The position numbers were made by a program, and so were the translations under genes. This document shows positions 9,396 through 17,138 of a DNA stretch of 64,000 nt, in pieces. The stretch is from Mycobacterium sp. 050128 (lineage in GTDB: Bacteria; Actinomycetota; Actinomycetes; Mycobacteriales; Mycobacteriaceae): NCBI RefSeq assembly GCF_036409155.1, contig NZ_JAZGLW010000001.1, positions 2,666,001 to 2,730,000 of the forward strand, given 5' to 3'. The notes under the pieces are model-generated. The model saw only the letters and a program-made list of their open reading frames with translations. It searched no databases and had not been told where the DNA came from. Positions within the stretch are counted from its first letter, which is position 1. Each line of letters opens with the position of its first letter.

Positions 9396-9456
9396 CGAGA
9401 TTGCCGCCAGGGTTGTGGATGACGCGAAATCACAGCCATAGCGGCAATCTCGACGC
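9396..9456. repeat. Palindromic repeat unit, copy 2 (5' side of DUF559 gene)
   Basis: Inverted arms CGAGATTGCCGC (9396-9407) and GCGGCAATCTCG (9441-9452) match perfectly over 12 bp. The segment 9424-9456 is a direct copy of 8498-8530: both begin GCGAAATCACAGCC and end CGGCAATCTCGACGC, differing only in the four bases between. It starts 35 bp upstream of the DUF559 gene start and ends 9 bp before the pmt stop, so it could serve as operator for one gene and terminator for the other. Confidence 0.8.
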
Positions 9457-9465
9457 AGAAAGCCA

Positions 9466-11037
9466 TCAGCGCCAGCTGGGCAGCCAGATCTCCATGTCCC
9501 AGGTCTGTTGCGAGATGGGCATGCCGGTGAGCACCGGGAACAGCCAGGCGAAGTTGGTCACCACCAAGGCGACGTAGCCGGACACCACGATGAGGCCCAG
9601 CGTCCGGCGTTCCGAGCTCTGGCTAAGAGGGCGGTAGAGAATGTCACCGCAGATCAGCGCGATGCCCATCGCCAGGAACGGCGCCATCGTCGCCGCGTAG
9701 AAGAAGTACATCTGCCGGTCGATGTCGGCGAACCACGGCAGCCACCCGGCGCAGTAGCCGACCAGGACGACGGCGTAACGCCAGTCGCGCCGGATAACCG
9801 CTCGCCAAAGGGCATAGAGCAGCACCGGCACCGCCAGCCACCACATCGCGGGCGTGCCGACCAGCATCTCCGCCTTCACGCACGACTGCGCGCCGCAGCC
9901 GCCGACGTTCTGCTGATCGATCGCGTACAGCACCGGCCGCAACGACATCGGCCAGCTCCACGGCTTGGATTCCCACGGGTGGTAGTTGCCCGCCGAATTC
10001 GTCAGGCCCGCATGGAATTCCAGCGCCTTCGCGCTGTAGTGCCACAGCGAGCGAAGGGCGTCGGGGAACGGGAAGGCGCTGTGCGGGCCGATCGTCTGGC
10101 CCACCTCGTGCCGGTCGATCGCGGTCTCGGACGCGAACCACGGCGCGTAGCTGGCCAGGTACACCGCGATCGGGATCAGCCCCAGCGCGTATCCGGTGGG
10201 GACGAGGTCGCGCCGCAGCATTCCCAGCCAGGGCCGGTTCACCTGATACTGCCGACGTGCGGCCACGTCGAACGCCAGCGACATCAAACCGAAGAACACC
10301 ACGAAGTAGAGGCCGGACCACTTTGTCCCGCAAGCCAATCCGAGCATGACGCCGGCCAGGAACCGCCACCAGCGCACACCGAGGCGCGGGCCCCACTCGG
10401 TTGCGGTGTTGCGGCCTTCCAGCAGCGCGACGTGCATGCGCCGTCGCACCTCATCGCGGTCGACGATCAGCGCGCCGAACGCGGCGACCACGAAGAAGAC
10501 GAGGATGCCGTCGAGCAGTGCGGTGCGGGAGGCGACGAAGCTGACGCCGTCGCAGATGCACAGCACCCCGGCGATCGCGCCCACCAGCGTCGAGCGGCTG
10601 ATCCTGCGCACGATACGCATCACCAGCAGCACCATCACGACGCCCAGCAACGCGCCGGTGAACCGCCAGCCCACCCCGTTGTAGCCGAAGATCGCCTCGC
10701 CAATCGCGATCAGTTGTTTGCCGACCGGCGGGTGGACCACCAGGCCGAACCCGGGGTTGTCCTCCACGCCGTGGTTGTGCAGCGCCTGCCAGGCCTGCGG
10801 CGCGTAGTGCTTCTCGTCGAAGATCGGGGTGCCGGCATCGGTCGGCGAGCCCAGGTTGACGAATCGGGTGATGGTCGCCAGCAGGGTGATGATGCCGGTG
10901 ACCACCCACCCGCGGATGGTGTCGACCGGCCCGAAATCCGCAACCGGGATCAACGGCCCCGGGCTGACGACGGGCACGGAGCGCTCCTGGACGGCGGCCG
11001 CCACGTTCAACGTGGCATTGCTGGGCGGGGCGGTCAT
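9466..11037 (-). CDS. pmt: Dolichyl-phosphate-mannose--protein mannosyltransferase (GT39)
   Basis: A 523-residue multi-spanning membrane protein, ortholog of Rv1002c, which O-mannosylates secreted proteins using polyprenyl-phosphate mannose. After the first membrane helix (GWVVTGIITLLATITRFVNL) comes the acidic catalytic loop with IFDEKHYAPQAW, the GT39 signature. About ten further hydrophobic helices follow, with a large external loop rich in Trp (YHPWESKPWSWPMSLRP). The ATG at 11037 is chosen because it begins the conserved N-terminus and lies 24 bp from divergent rsmI; the longer frame upstream would run through rsmI. Many lipoproteins in this window could be substrates, but that is not shown by sequence. 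Confidence 0.94.
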   Translation of the reverse strand: MTAPPSNATLNVAAAVQERSVPVVSPGPLIPVADFGPVDTIRGWVVTGIITLLATITRFVNLGSPTDAGTPIFDEKHYAPQAWQALHNHGVEDNPGFGLVVHPPVGKQLIAIGEAIFGYNGVGWRFTGALLGVVMVLLVMRIVRRISRSTLVGAIAGVLCICDGVSFVASRTALLDGILVFFVVAAFGALIVDRDEVRRRMHVALLEGRNTATEWGPRLGVRWWRFLAGVMLGLACGTKWSGLYFVVFFGLMSLAFDVAARRQYQVNRPWLGMLRRDLVPTGYALGLIPIAVYLASYAPWFASETAIDRHEVGQTIGPHSAFPFPDALRSLWHYSAKALEFHAGLTNSAGNYHPWESKPWSWPMSLRPVLYAIDQQNVGGCGAQSCVKAEMLVGTPAMWWLAVPVLLYALWRAVIRRDWRYAVVLVGYCAGWLPWFADIDRQMYFFYAATMAPFLAMGIALICGDILYRPLSQSSERRTLGLIVVSGYVALVVTNFAWLFPVLTGMPISQQTWDMEIWLPSWR

Positions 11038-11061
11038 CAGCTCGATCGTAGGCTGTCCGTC

Positions 11062-11901
11062 ATGTCCCACGGTCGCCTGTTGCTCGGTGCGACCCCGCTG
11101 GGTCAGCCGTCGGATGCCTCGCCGCGGCTGATCAAGGCGCTCGGCGAGGCCGATGTGGTGGCGGCCGAGGACACCCGGCGGGTGCGAACGCTGGCCAAGG
11201 CGCTCGGCGTTGGTATCACCGGCAAGGTGGTCAGCATGTTCGATCAAGTCGAGGCCGCCCGGGTGCCGGCGCTGGTCGACGAGATCAAGGCCGGTGCGAC
11301 GGTGCTGGTGGTCAGCGACGCCGGAATGCCGCTGATCAGCGACCCCGGCTACCGGATGGTCGCAGCGTGTGTCGACGCCGGCGTCGCGGTGACATGCTTG
11401 CCCGGGCCGTCCGCGGTGACGACCGCGCTGGCCCTGTCCGGTCTGCCGTCGGAAAAGTTCTGCTTCGAGGGCTTCGCGCCGCGCAAGAGCGGGGCGCGCA
11501 AAACGTGGCTGGCCTCGCTGGCCGACGAGCGGCGCACCTGCGTGTTCTTCGAGTCGCCGCGCCGGCTGGCGGCGTGTCTGAGCGATGCCGTCGAGCAGCT
11601 CGGCGGTGCGCGTCCCGCGGCGGTCTGCCGGGAGCTGACCAAGGTGCACGAGGAAGTGGTGCGCGGATCGCTCGAGGAGCTGGCGGCCTGGGCGGGTAAC
11701 GGCGTGCTCGGCGAGATCACCGTCGTGCTCGGTGGCGCGACGCCGCCCGCCGACGTGGCGTCGCTGCTGGCCCGGGTGGAAACCCTCGTCGCGGGGGGTG
11801 TTCGCGTCAAGGACGCCTGCAACGAGGTGGCCGCGGCGCACCCGGGCGTGCGCTCGCGACAGCTGTACGACGAGGTGCTGCGCTCGCGTCGCGAGGACTA
11901 G
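11062..11901 (+). CDS. rsmI: 16S rRNA (cytidine(1402)-2'-O)-methyltransferase
   Basis: A 279-residue tetrapyrrole-methylase-fold enzyme, ortholog of Rv1003. Motifs run in the family order: GATPLGQPSDASPR at the N-terminus, AAEDTRRVRTL, VVSDAGMPLISDPG, LPGPSAVTTALALSGLP, and FFESPRRL. It methylates the 2'-OH of C1402 in 16S rRNA with S-adenosylmethionine. The ATG at 11062 is used because it starts the conserved N-terminus; the frame is open much further upstream but only antisense to pmt. The start is divergent from pmt with a 24-bp gap, so promoters of the two genes must overlap or lie within coding DNA. The 3' end overlaps convergent pabB by 4 bp. Confidence 0.95.
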   Translation: MSHGRLLLGATPLGQPSDASPRLIKALGEADVVAAEDTRRVRTLAKALGVGITGKVVSMFDQVEAARVPALVDEIKAGATVLVVSDAGMPLISDPGYRMVAACVDAGVAVTCLPGPSAVTTALALSGLPSEKFCFEGFAPRKSGARKTWLASLADERRTCVFFESPRRLAACLSDAVEQLGGARPAAVCRELTKVHEEVVRGSLEELAAWAGNGVLGEITVVLGGATPPADVASLLARVETLVAGGVRVKDACNEVAAAHPGVRSRQLYDEVLRSRRED

Positions 11902-13160
11902 CCCACGCCGGCCGCGGCTCCCGTCGCCGGGGTGCACGTCAGCCCGACGACGGGTGCGGCCTTGTGCAGGCATTCCTGCCATTCGGCGTCGGGCTTGGAA
12001 TCGGCGGTGATCCCGCCGCCGACGCCCAGCACCGCGGTGCCGGCGGCGTCGAACTCCACGGTGCGGATCGCGACGTTGAGCTCACATCCGGCGATCGGCG
12101 ATGCCAAACCGACTGTGCCGCAATATATCCCGCGACGATGCGATTCCCACTGCGAAATCAGTTGGCGGGCACGATGTTTGGGGGTGCCGGTGACCGAGGC
12201 GGGCGGGAAGGCGGCATCCAGCAGTACCGACGTGGGCAGCTCGGCAGGCACCTGCGCCGACACCGTCGACACCAGGTGCCACACGCCCGGCGCGCGCCGC
12301 ACGACCAGCAGCTCGGGCACTTTGACCGAGCCGGTGATTGCCACCCGGCCCAGGTCGTTGCGAACCAGGTCCACGATCATGATGTTCTCGGCCACCTCTT
12401 TGGGCGAGGCGCGCAGCGCCGACGGCCAGGCGTCCAGCGGCAGGGTGCCCTTGATCGGGCTCGACATCACGGCGTTACCGTGCCGGCGCAGGAACAGTTC
12501 CGGCGACAGCGACGCCACCGCACCGCAGGGGCCGGCGACGTAGGCCGCGCGGGCCGGCGACGTGCGCGCGACGCCGTCGACGAAGAAGTCCAGCGAGGAC
12601 CCGGTGACCGTCCCGGTAAACCGGGTGCACACGCACGCCTGGTAGACCTCGCCCGCCCGAATCGCCTCCAGGCACGCCAGCACCGCGCCGCGGTGCGCCT
12701 CGCGGTCGGCTACGCCCCAGTCGATCCGGCATTCACGCGCCGGCCCCGGGGTCGCGGCCAGCGCGGCGGTCAGCCACTGCGGCATCGGCGCCCCGGACAG
12801 GCTCTCGTACCACCACCGGCCCTCGCGGTCGCGGCGCAACACGCAGTCGGTCCAGCCGCCGGCGGCCTCGGGGATGCGATGCGGCCGCCCGTCGGCGCCG
12901 GCGTCCGGATAGGACAGGTAGCCGACCCAGCCACCGCCCACCGCGGGCGACTCGTGGGTCTGCGAACTCATCGGGACGGCAAAGGCGCCCGCCGGATCCA
13001 CCGGCTGAACCGCCAGGCTCGGCGCGATCACCGCCAGCGCGCCGAACCACTCGCCGGTCAGTGCCGCGGGTGGGGGCAACCCGAGCCGGCGGGCGGCATC
13101 CCCGATCGCGCGCAGCACACCGGGTGCCTCGCCGAGGTTGGGCAGCCGGTCAATCCGCAC
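11898..13160 (-). CDS. pabB: Aminodeoxychorismate synthase component I
   Basis: A 420-residue chorismate-utilising enzyme, ortholog of Rv1005c. It makes 4-amino-4-deoxychorismate for folate synthesis. The C-terminal catalytic half shows IRAGEVYQACVCTRF, the lysine-containing PIKGT motif that separates PabB from anthranilate synthase (PIAGT), VDLVRNDLGR and SVTGTPKHRA. The N-terminal half is shorter and variable, as usual. The start is a GTG at 13160. No membrane-protein gene corresponding to Rv1004c is seen between rsmI and pabB; the two genes overlap tail to tail. Confidence 0.94.
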   Translation of the reverse strand: MRIDRLPNLGEAPGVLRAIGDAARRLGLPPPAALTGEWFGALAVIAPSLAVQPVDPAGAFAVPMSSQTHESPAVGGGWVGYLSYPDAGADGRPHRIPEAAGGWTDCVLRRDREGRWWYESLSGAPMPQWLTAALAATPGPARECRIDWGVADREAHRGAVLACLEAIRAGEVYQACVCTRFTGTVTGSSLDFFVDGVARTSPARAAYVAGPCGAVASLSPELFLRRHGNAVMSSPIKGTLPLDAWPSALRASPKEVAENIMIVDLVRNDLGRVAITGSVKVPELLVVRRAPGVWHLVSTVSAQVPAELPTSVLLDAAFPPASVTGTPKHRARQLISQWESHRRGIYCGTVGLASPIAGCELNVAIRTVEFDAAGTAVLGVGGGITADSKPDAEWQECLHKAAPVVGLTCTPATGAAAGVG

Positions 13161-13201
13161 CGTCCTAGCTTGACAGAAGGTGAATTTTCGCGCCCAGAGC
13201 T

Positions 13202-13218
13202 CCGCGGCTCAGCCGCGG
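13202..13218. terminator. Perfect 8-bp stem hairpin at the sigma gene stop
   Basis: CCGCGGCT and AGCCGCGG pair perfectly around a single base, centred on the stop codon of the sigma factor gene (13209-13211). It could end transcription of the oxidoreductase-sigma operon or protect the mRNA end. No T-run follows, so rho-independent termination would be weak. Confidence 0.35.
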
Positions 13219-14102
13219 CTGATGTCGCGCGCGGTCGCCACTGCGGCCAGCTTGTCCGGGTTGCGCATCACGTAGAAGTTGGTGATCAAGGCATCGGCGA
13301 TCTCCACCGTGATCACGCCCTCGAGGTGGTCGCCGAGGTACAGCAGCACCGCCGGGGCGCTGTTGCAGGTCACCATTTCCGCGCGCAGCACCGCCGCGGC
13401 CTTGCGCATCAGCCCCGCGACGGCGCGGGCCACCCGGTCGGCCCCGACGACGGGCCGCCGGGCCGCGGACACCTTGCCGCCGCTGTCGGCCATCCAGGTG
13501 GCGTCCGGCGCCAGCATCGCCATCAGCCCTTCCACGTCGCCGCTGGCCGCGGTGGCCAGGAACTGCGCGGTGATCTCGGCGTTGCGGTGCGGGTCACAAT
13601 CGAAGCGCTTGCGCCGCGCCCGCACGTGCTCGCGGGCCCGGTGTGCGACCTGGCGGACCGTGGGCGCCGGTTTGCCCACCGCGTCGGCTATCTCGCCGTA
13701 GTCGAAACCGAACACCTCGCGCAGCACGAACACCGCTCGCTCGTCCGGGCTCAGCGTTTCCAGCAGCACCAGCATGGCCATCGAAACCGATTCCGCCAGA
13801 ACGACATCGGTCGACGGGTCCTGGTCGTCGAGCAGCAACGGTTCGGGCAGCCACGGCCCGACGTACTCCTCGCGGCGACGGGCACCGGCCCGCAACGCGT
13901 TGAGCGCCTGCCGGGTCACCAGCTGGGCCAGATACGACTTGGTGTCGTGCACGGTCGACAAGTCGATGGCCGCCCACCGCAGATAACTGTCCTGCAATAC
14001 GTCGTCGGACTCGGTGGCCGAGCCGAGGATTTCGTAGGCGATGGTGAACAGCAGCGGGCGCAGCAGCGTGAAACGTTGCGCATGCTCGCCGGTCGCGATC
14101 AT
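13209..14102 (-). CDS. ECF41-type RNA polymerase sigma factor (SigJ-like) with SnoaL domain
   Basis: A 297-residue extracytoplasmic-function sigma factor. The sigma-2 region (residues ~10-75) has SATESDDVLQDSYLRW. The linker carries YVGPWLPEPL, a hallmark of the ECF41 group. The sigma-4 region has LSPDERAVFVLREVFGFDYGEIA and a helix-turn-helix. A C-terminal SnoaL-like domain (residues ~175-297) contains DSGGKVSAARRP, matching the ECF41 D-G-G-G-K type motif. In this group the C-terminal domain modulates activity instead of an anti-sigma factor, and the neighbouring gene is usually an oxidoreductase or epimerase, as here. Its ATG overlaps the upstream oxidoreductase stop by 4 bp, indicating translational coupling. 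Confidence 0.9.
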   Translation of the reverse strand: MIATGEHAQRFTLLRPLLFTIAYEILGSATESDDVLQDSYLRWAAIDLSTVHDTKSYLAQLVTRQALNALRAGARRREEYVGPWLPEPLLLDDQDPSTDVVLAESVSMAMLVLLETLSPDERAVFVLREVFGFDYGEIADAVGKPAPTVRQVAHRAREHVRARRKRFDCDPHRNAEITAQFLATAASGDVEGLMAMLAPDATWMADSGGKVSAARRPVVGADRVARAVAGLMRKAAAVLRAEMVTCNSAPAVLLYLGDHLEGVITVEIADALITNFYVMRNPDKLAAVATARDISRG

Positions 14103-15289
14103 TTGATCGCGACCTGCTCGTCGGCCGATTGCCCGGTTGCTTGAGCGGGCCGGCTACCGCCCTTCAGCCAGAAGTACGAGCCCGGTTTGGCGGCCTCGCG
14201 CCGGATGGCCCACAGCGTGCCCCGGCAGATTCTTTCCTTGATCGCGGCGCTGGCTCGGCCGCCCACAGCCACGTTCACCGGGGTGTCGTCGGTGCGCGCG
14301 AACTGCAGCGTGCCGAGGGTGCGGCCGATGCTGATGCACTGGCCGACGAACGCCTGGTTGAGCGCCGCGGGGGTGTCGCCGGCGAGCCGGGCCAGCACGG
14401 TCTCGGCGGCCTGGGCGCCCAACGGCTCGGCGGCCTGGCAGCTCATCCGCAGCGGCTGGCCCGAGGGCGCGGCGGCGTCACCGGCGGCGACGATGCGAGC
14501 ATCGTCGACGCTGGTCAACGTCTCGTCGGTGAGCAGCCGCCCCAGCCCGTCGGTGCGCAGGCCGCTGCGGGCGGCCAGATCCGGCACGGCGAACCCGGCC
14601 GTCCACACCGTCGCCGCGCTGGGCAGCACGGCGCCGTCGCTGAGTACCACGCTGTCCCATCGGACCTCGCTCGCGGCGACGGATTCGGCGATGGTGACCT
14701 CGAGCCGGCGCAGCTGCTTGGCCACCGAACGCCGGCCCCGTGCGCTCAGTGACGTCCCCAGCGTGCCACCGCAGATCAGGGTCACCGGGCGGCCCTGCTC
14801 GGCCAGCTCGGAAGCCGTCTCGATGCCGGTCAACCCGCCGCCGACCACGGTGACCGGAGCATTGAGCGGCAGGTCGGTCAGCGCGTAGCGCAGCCGCTGT
14901 GCGCTTTCGAGGTCGCAGATCGAATGGGCGAATTCGGCGGCACCGGGCACCGAAAGCTGGGCCGGCACCGCGCCCGTGCTACCGACGGCGTAGATCAGGT
15001 AGTCGTAATCCAGCGCGCTGCCCGACGTCAGCTCCAGGCGACGGGCAGCGGTGTCGATCCGCTCGGCCGCGTCGACGACCAACTGGATCCCGTCACCCAG
15101 CAGCGAACCGTAGTCGGCTGTCGCGGCGCCCGTGCCGGCCACCAGCTGGTGCAAGCGAATCCGCTCGACGAAGACCGGACGGGGATTCACCAGCGTGATG
15201 TCGAGGTCTGGCCGCTGCCGCAGCCGATTGGCCGCCAGGGTGCCGGCGTATCCGCCGCCGACGATCACGACACGAGTGCTGTTGGTCAT
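14099..15289 (-). CDS. FAD-dependent NADH dehydrogenase-like oxidoreductase
   Basis: A 396-residue pyridine nucleotide-disulfide oxidoreductase of the type II NADH dehydrogenase-like family. The FAD-binding motif VVIVGGGYAGTLAA is at the N-terminus, the second nucleotide-binding motif is VTVVGGGLTGIETASELAE near residue 160, and the FAD-contacting ATVWTAGF and IVAAGDAA motifs follow. The ATG at 15289 is selected because a purine-rich ribosome site (GGGAGA) lies just before it. It forms a coupled operon with the downstream ECF41 sigma factor and is the likely target gene of that sigma factor. No C-terminal membrane helix is evident, so a soluble or peripheral enzyme is more likely than a respiratory NDH-2. 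Confidence 0.85.
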   Translation of the reverse strand: MTNSTRVVIVGGGYAGTLAANRLRQRPDLDITLVNPRPVFVERIRLHQLVAGTGAATADYGSLLGDGIQLVVDAAERIDTAARRLELTSGSALDYDYLIYAVGSTGAVPAQLSVPGAAEFAHSICDLESAQRLRYALTDLPLNAPVTVVGGGLTGIETASELAEQGRPVTLICGGTLGTSLSARGRRSVAKQLRRLEVTIAESVAASEVRWDSVVLSDGAVLPSAATVWTAGFAVPDLAARSGLRTDGLGRLLTDETLTSVDDARIVAAGDAAAPSGQPLRMSCQAAEPLGAQAAETVLARLAGDTPAALNQAFVGQCISIGRTLGTLQFARTDDTPVNVAVGGRASAAIKERICRGTLWAIRREAAKPGSYFWLKGGSRPAQATGQSADEQVAIK

Positions 15290-15326
15290 TGCTGTCTCCC
15301 ATTCTCTTTCGGACTTGTGCCCTGGA

Positions 15327-15353
15327 GACACCGCAGGACCGCGGGGCGTGACA
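15327..15353 (-). promoter_or_regulatory. Candidate ECF41-type promoter
   Basis: On the minus strand the sequence reads TGTCACG, then 16 bases, then TGTC, ending about 38 bp before the oxidoreductase ATG. Known ECF41 promoters have a TGTCACA-like -35 box and a CGTC-like -10 box at this spacing. The -35 match is good and the -10 match partial. This fits autoregulation of the oxidoreductase-sigma operon. Confidence 0.45.
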
Positions 15354-15433
15354 ATTCGGCCGTTGATTGTGAGCTGTATCACTCGATGCCGGGTAGGGGG
15401 CGAAGCCGCCACTCACACCGAGGCGCGCATCCC

Positions 15434-15448
15434 TCTAGCATCGCAACG
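15434..15448 (+). repeat. Leader element shared by the two glycosidase-like lipoprotein genes
   Basis: TCTAGCATCGCAACG stands directly before the ATG of the first lipoprotein gene. TCTAGCATCGCTACG at 18994-19008 stands at the start of the second, differing in one base. The second copy includes the stop codon of the GGDEF-EAL gene. The match shows that the duplicated unit included the bases just upstream of the coding region. Confidence 0.65.
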
Positions 15449-17005
15449 ATGGTCCGGACATTGAGGAGAAGCGCGGCGGCGGTTGGCGCCGGCGCGGTAC
15501 TCGTGTTGAGCGGCTGTGGTGGTCACAACAGCCCCGGGCCGCTGTCGGCCATGGTCAGCCCGGCCATCCCGCCCAGCGTCGCGGACATCCCGAACCCGCT
15601 GCGCGGCCAGTACGAAGACTTGATGAATCCGCTTTTCCCGCAAGGCAATCCCGCCCAGCAGCGCTACCCGGCGTGGCCGGCGTCCTACGACGCCAGCATG
15701 CAGATCTCGTGGCGGCAGTTGCAGCCCACCGATCCGGCCACGCTGCCGCCCGATGCGCCCGATGACCGCAAGTTCGACTTCAGCGCGATCGACGACGCGC
15801 TGAACAAGCTGGCCAGCCGCAACATGCGGCTCGCCCTGCGCATCTACGTCTACAACCCGGACCCGCACGGCACCGGCATCGCCGTTCCCGAATGGGCGCG
15901 GCCGCTGGCCACCAGCTACCCCCCGCCGCCGAACAGCCCCGGGGTGCCGCAAGTGGTGCCGAACTGGGACGACCCGCACTATCTCGACGCATTCGGCCAG
16001 CTGGTCGCCGCGCTGGGCCGCCGCTACGACGGCGACGAGCGGCTCAGCATCTTCGAATTCTCCGGATACAACCAGTTTCGGGACCAGCGCATCAGCGGCG
16101 CGTCGATCCGGCAGCTGGTCGCGGCGAACGTCAACGCCTTCGGCCACACGCAATTAGTGGTCGCGCCGCAGAACCCGGAGATCGTGCGCGAACTGCTCTC
16201 CGACGACGTCACCAAGAAGCTGTCCGCCCCGGTCGGCATCCGCTCGGATTGCCTCGGCGTCGCATCGCCGTTGCCCGCCTGGGCCGAGTCCGGTGACTCC
16301 CAGTACGTCCGGAACAACGATGCGGTCGTCAACGCGATCAAGCAGCGACTGCGCTCCGCGCCGGTGATCACCGAATGGTGCTCCCTGCCCGGTGGGGCCG
16401 ACTCGAAGGGCTACTACGAGAAGGGTCTGCACGACGTCGTCAAATACCACGTGTCGATGACGTCGAGCGCGAACTTCCCGGACCGGGATGCGACATCGGT
16501 GATGGACCCCAAGCTGTATGCGTTGTGGGCGCAGGCCAATGCTGCTGCCGGATACCGGTATTCGGTCGAGGCCAAGCCGGGATCGCAATCGATTCAAGGC
16601 ACGGTCGCGGCCATCTCGGTGGAGTGGACGAACTACGGCGCGGCGGCCGCCACCGAGCAGTGGGCGCCCAACTACAAGCTGGTCGATTACACCGGTGCGG
16701 TGGTTCGGACGCTGCCGGCCACGGTCAACCTGAAGACATTGGTGCACGACGATTCCAGTCCCTCGCGGGAGGAGGCGGTCCCGGCGTCGTCCACCGAGAC
16801 CGTGCACGTCGACCTGTCCGGGTTGGCGCCGGGGCACTACACGCTGCGCGCCTCGGTGGACTGGCAACAACACAAGCCGGGCGCCTCGCACGTGGTGAAC
16901 TACGGACCGATGGCGCTGGCTCGCGACGGACGCGACGGCTCCGGGCTGTACCCGATTGCGACCCTTGACATCCCGCGCGACAACACCGGCTCAACCAACG
17001 GTTGA
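15449..17005 (+). CDS. Glycoside-hydrolase-like (TIM-barrel, DUF4832-type) lipoprotein, paralog A
   Basis: A 518-residue exported lipoprotein. The signal peptide ends in the lipobox VLSGC. The body begins NPLRGQYEDL and then follows the pattern of a clan GH-A-like (beta/alpha)8 barrel: a Trp-rich strand, FDFSAIDDALNKLASRNMRL, then LSIFEFSGY with a candidate acid/base Glu203 and VITEWCS with a candidate nucleophile Glu309. A C-terminal beta domain (about residues 370-500) contains WTNYGAAAATE and resembles carbohydrate-associated domains. Paralog B lies at 19008-20681, with a c-di-GMP enzyme gene between them. Likely role: trimming or binding the polysaccharide made by the cluster at the cell surface. 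The fold and catalytic residues are inferred from pattern, not proven. Confidence 0.65.
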   Translation: MVRTLRRSAAAVGAGAVLVLSGCGGHNSPGPLSAMVSPAIPPSVADIPNPLRGQYEDLMNPLFPQGNPAQQRYPAWPASYDASMQISWRQLQPTDPATLPPDAPDDRKFDFSAIDDALNKLASRNMRLALRIYVYNPDPHGTGIAVPEWARPLATSYPPPPNSPGVPQVVPNWDDPHYLDAFGQLVAALGRRYDGDERLSIFEFSGYNQFRDQRISGASIRQLVAANVNAFGHTQLVVAPQNPEIVRELLSDDVTKKLSAPVGIRSDCLGVASPLPAWAESGDSQYVRNNDAVVNAIKQRLRSAPVITEWCSLPGGADSKGYYEKGLHDVVKYHVSMTSSANFPDRDATSVMDPKLYALWAQANAAAGYRYSVEAKPGSQSIQGTVAAISVEWTNYGAAAATEQWAPNYKLVDYTGAVVRTLPATVNLKTLVHDDSSPSREEAVPASSTETVHVDLSGLAPGHYTLRASVDWQQHKPGASHVVNYGPMALARDGRDGSGLYPIATLDIPRDNTGSTNG

Positions 17006-17061
17006 CCCAGCCCGCGATGCCGTGTGTAAGCCCGGAGGAAATGCGTCGTGCATGGTACGGT

Positions 17062-17083
17062 TGTCTAACTAATATATTCCGTG
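17062..17083 (+). promoter_or_regulatory. AT-rich candidate promoter of the GGDEF-EAL gene
   Basis: In an otherwise GC-rich gap of 133 bp, the stretch around 17061-17080 is AT-rich and contains TAATAT at 17070-17075, a good -10 match. No clear -35 hexamer is at the right distance. It suggests that the c-di-GMP enzyme gene has its own promoter rather than relying on the lipoprotein gene upstream. Confidence 0.3.
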
Positions 17084-17138
17084 ACCTGCCCAAATCTGGC
17101 CACTCGGCCTGGACATGCGCCCCATATCGGAGGTCTCC

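Noticed and set aside
9508-11061. Long open frame on the plus strand antisense to pmt
   Set aside because: It is the upstream extension of the rsmI frame across the pmt gene; the translation is low-complexity Arg/His/Gln-rich, as expected for the antisense of a GC-rich gene.
11964-14144. 726-codon open frame antisense to pabB and the sigma factor
   Set aside because: Composition is typical of antisense frames in GC-rich DNA and both opposite-strand genes are clear.
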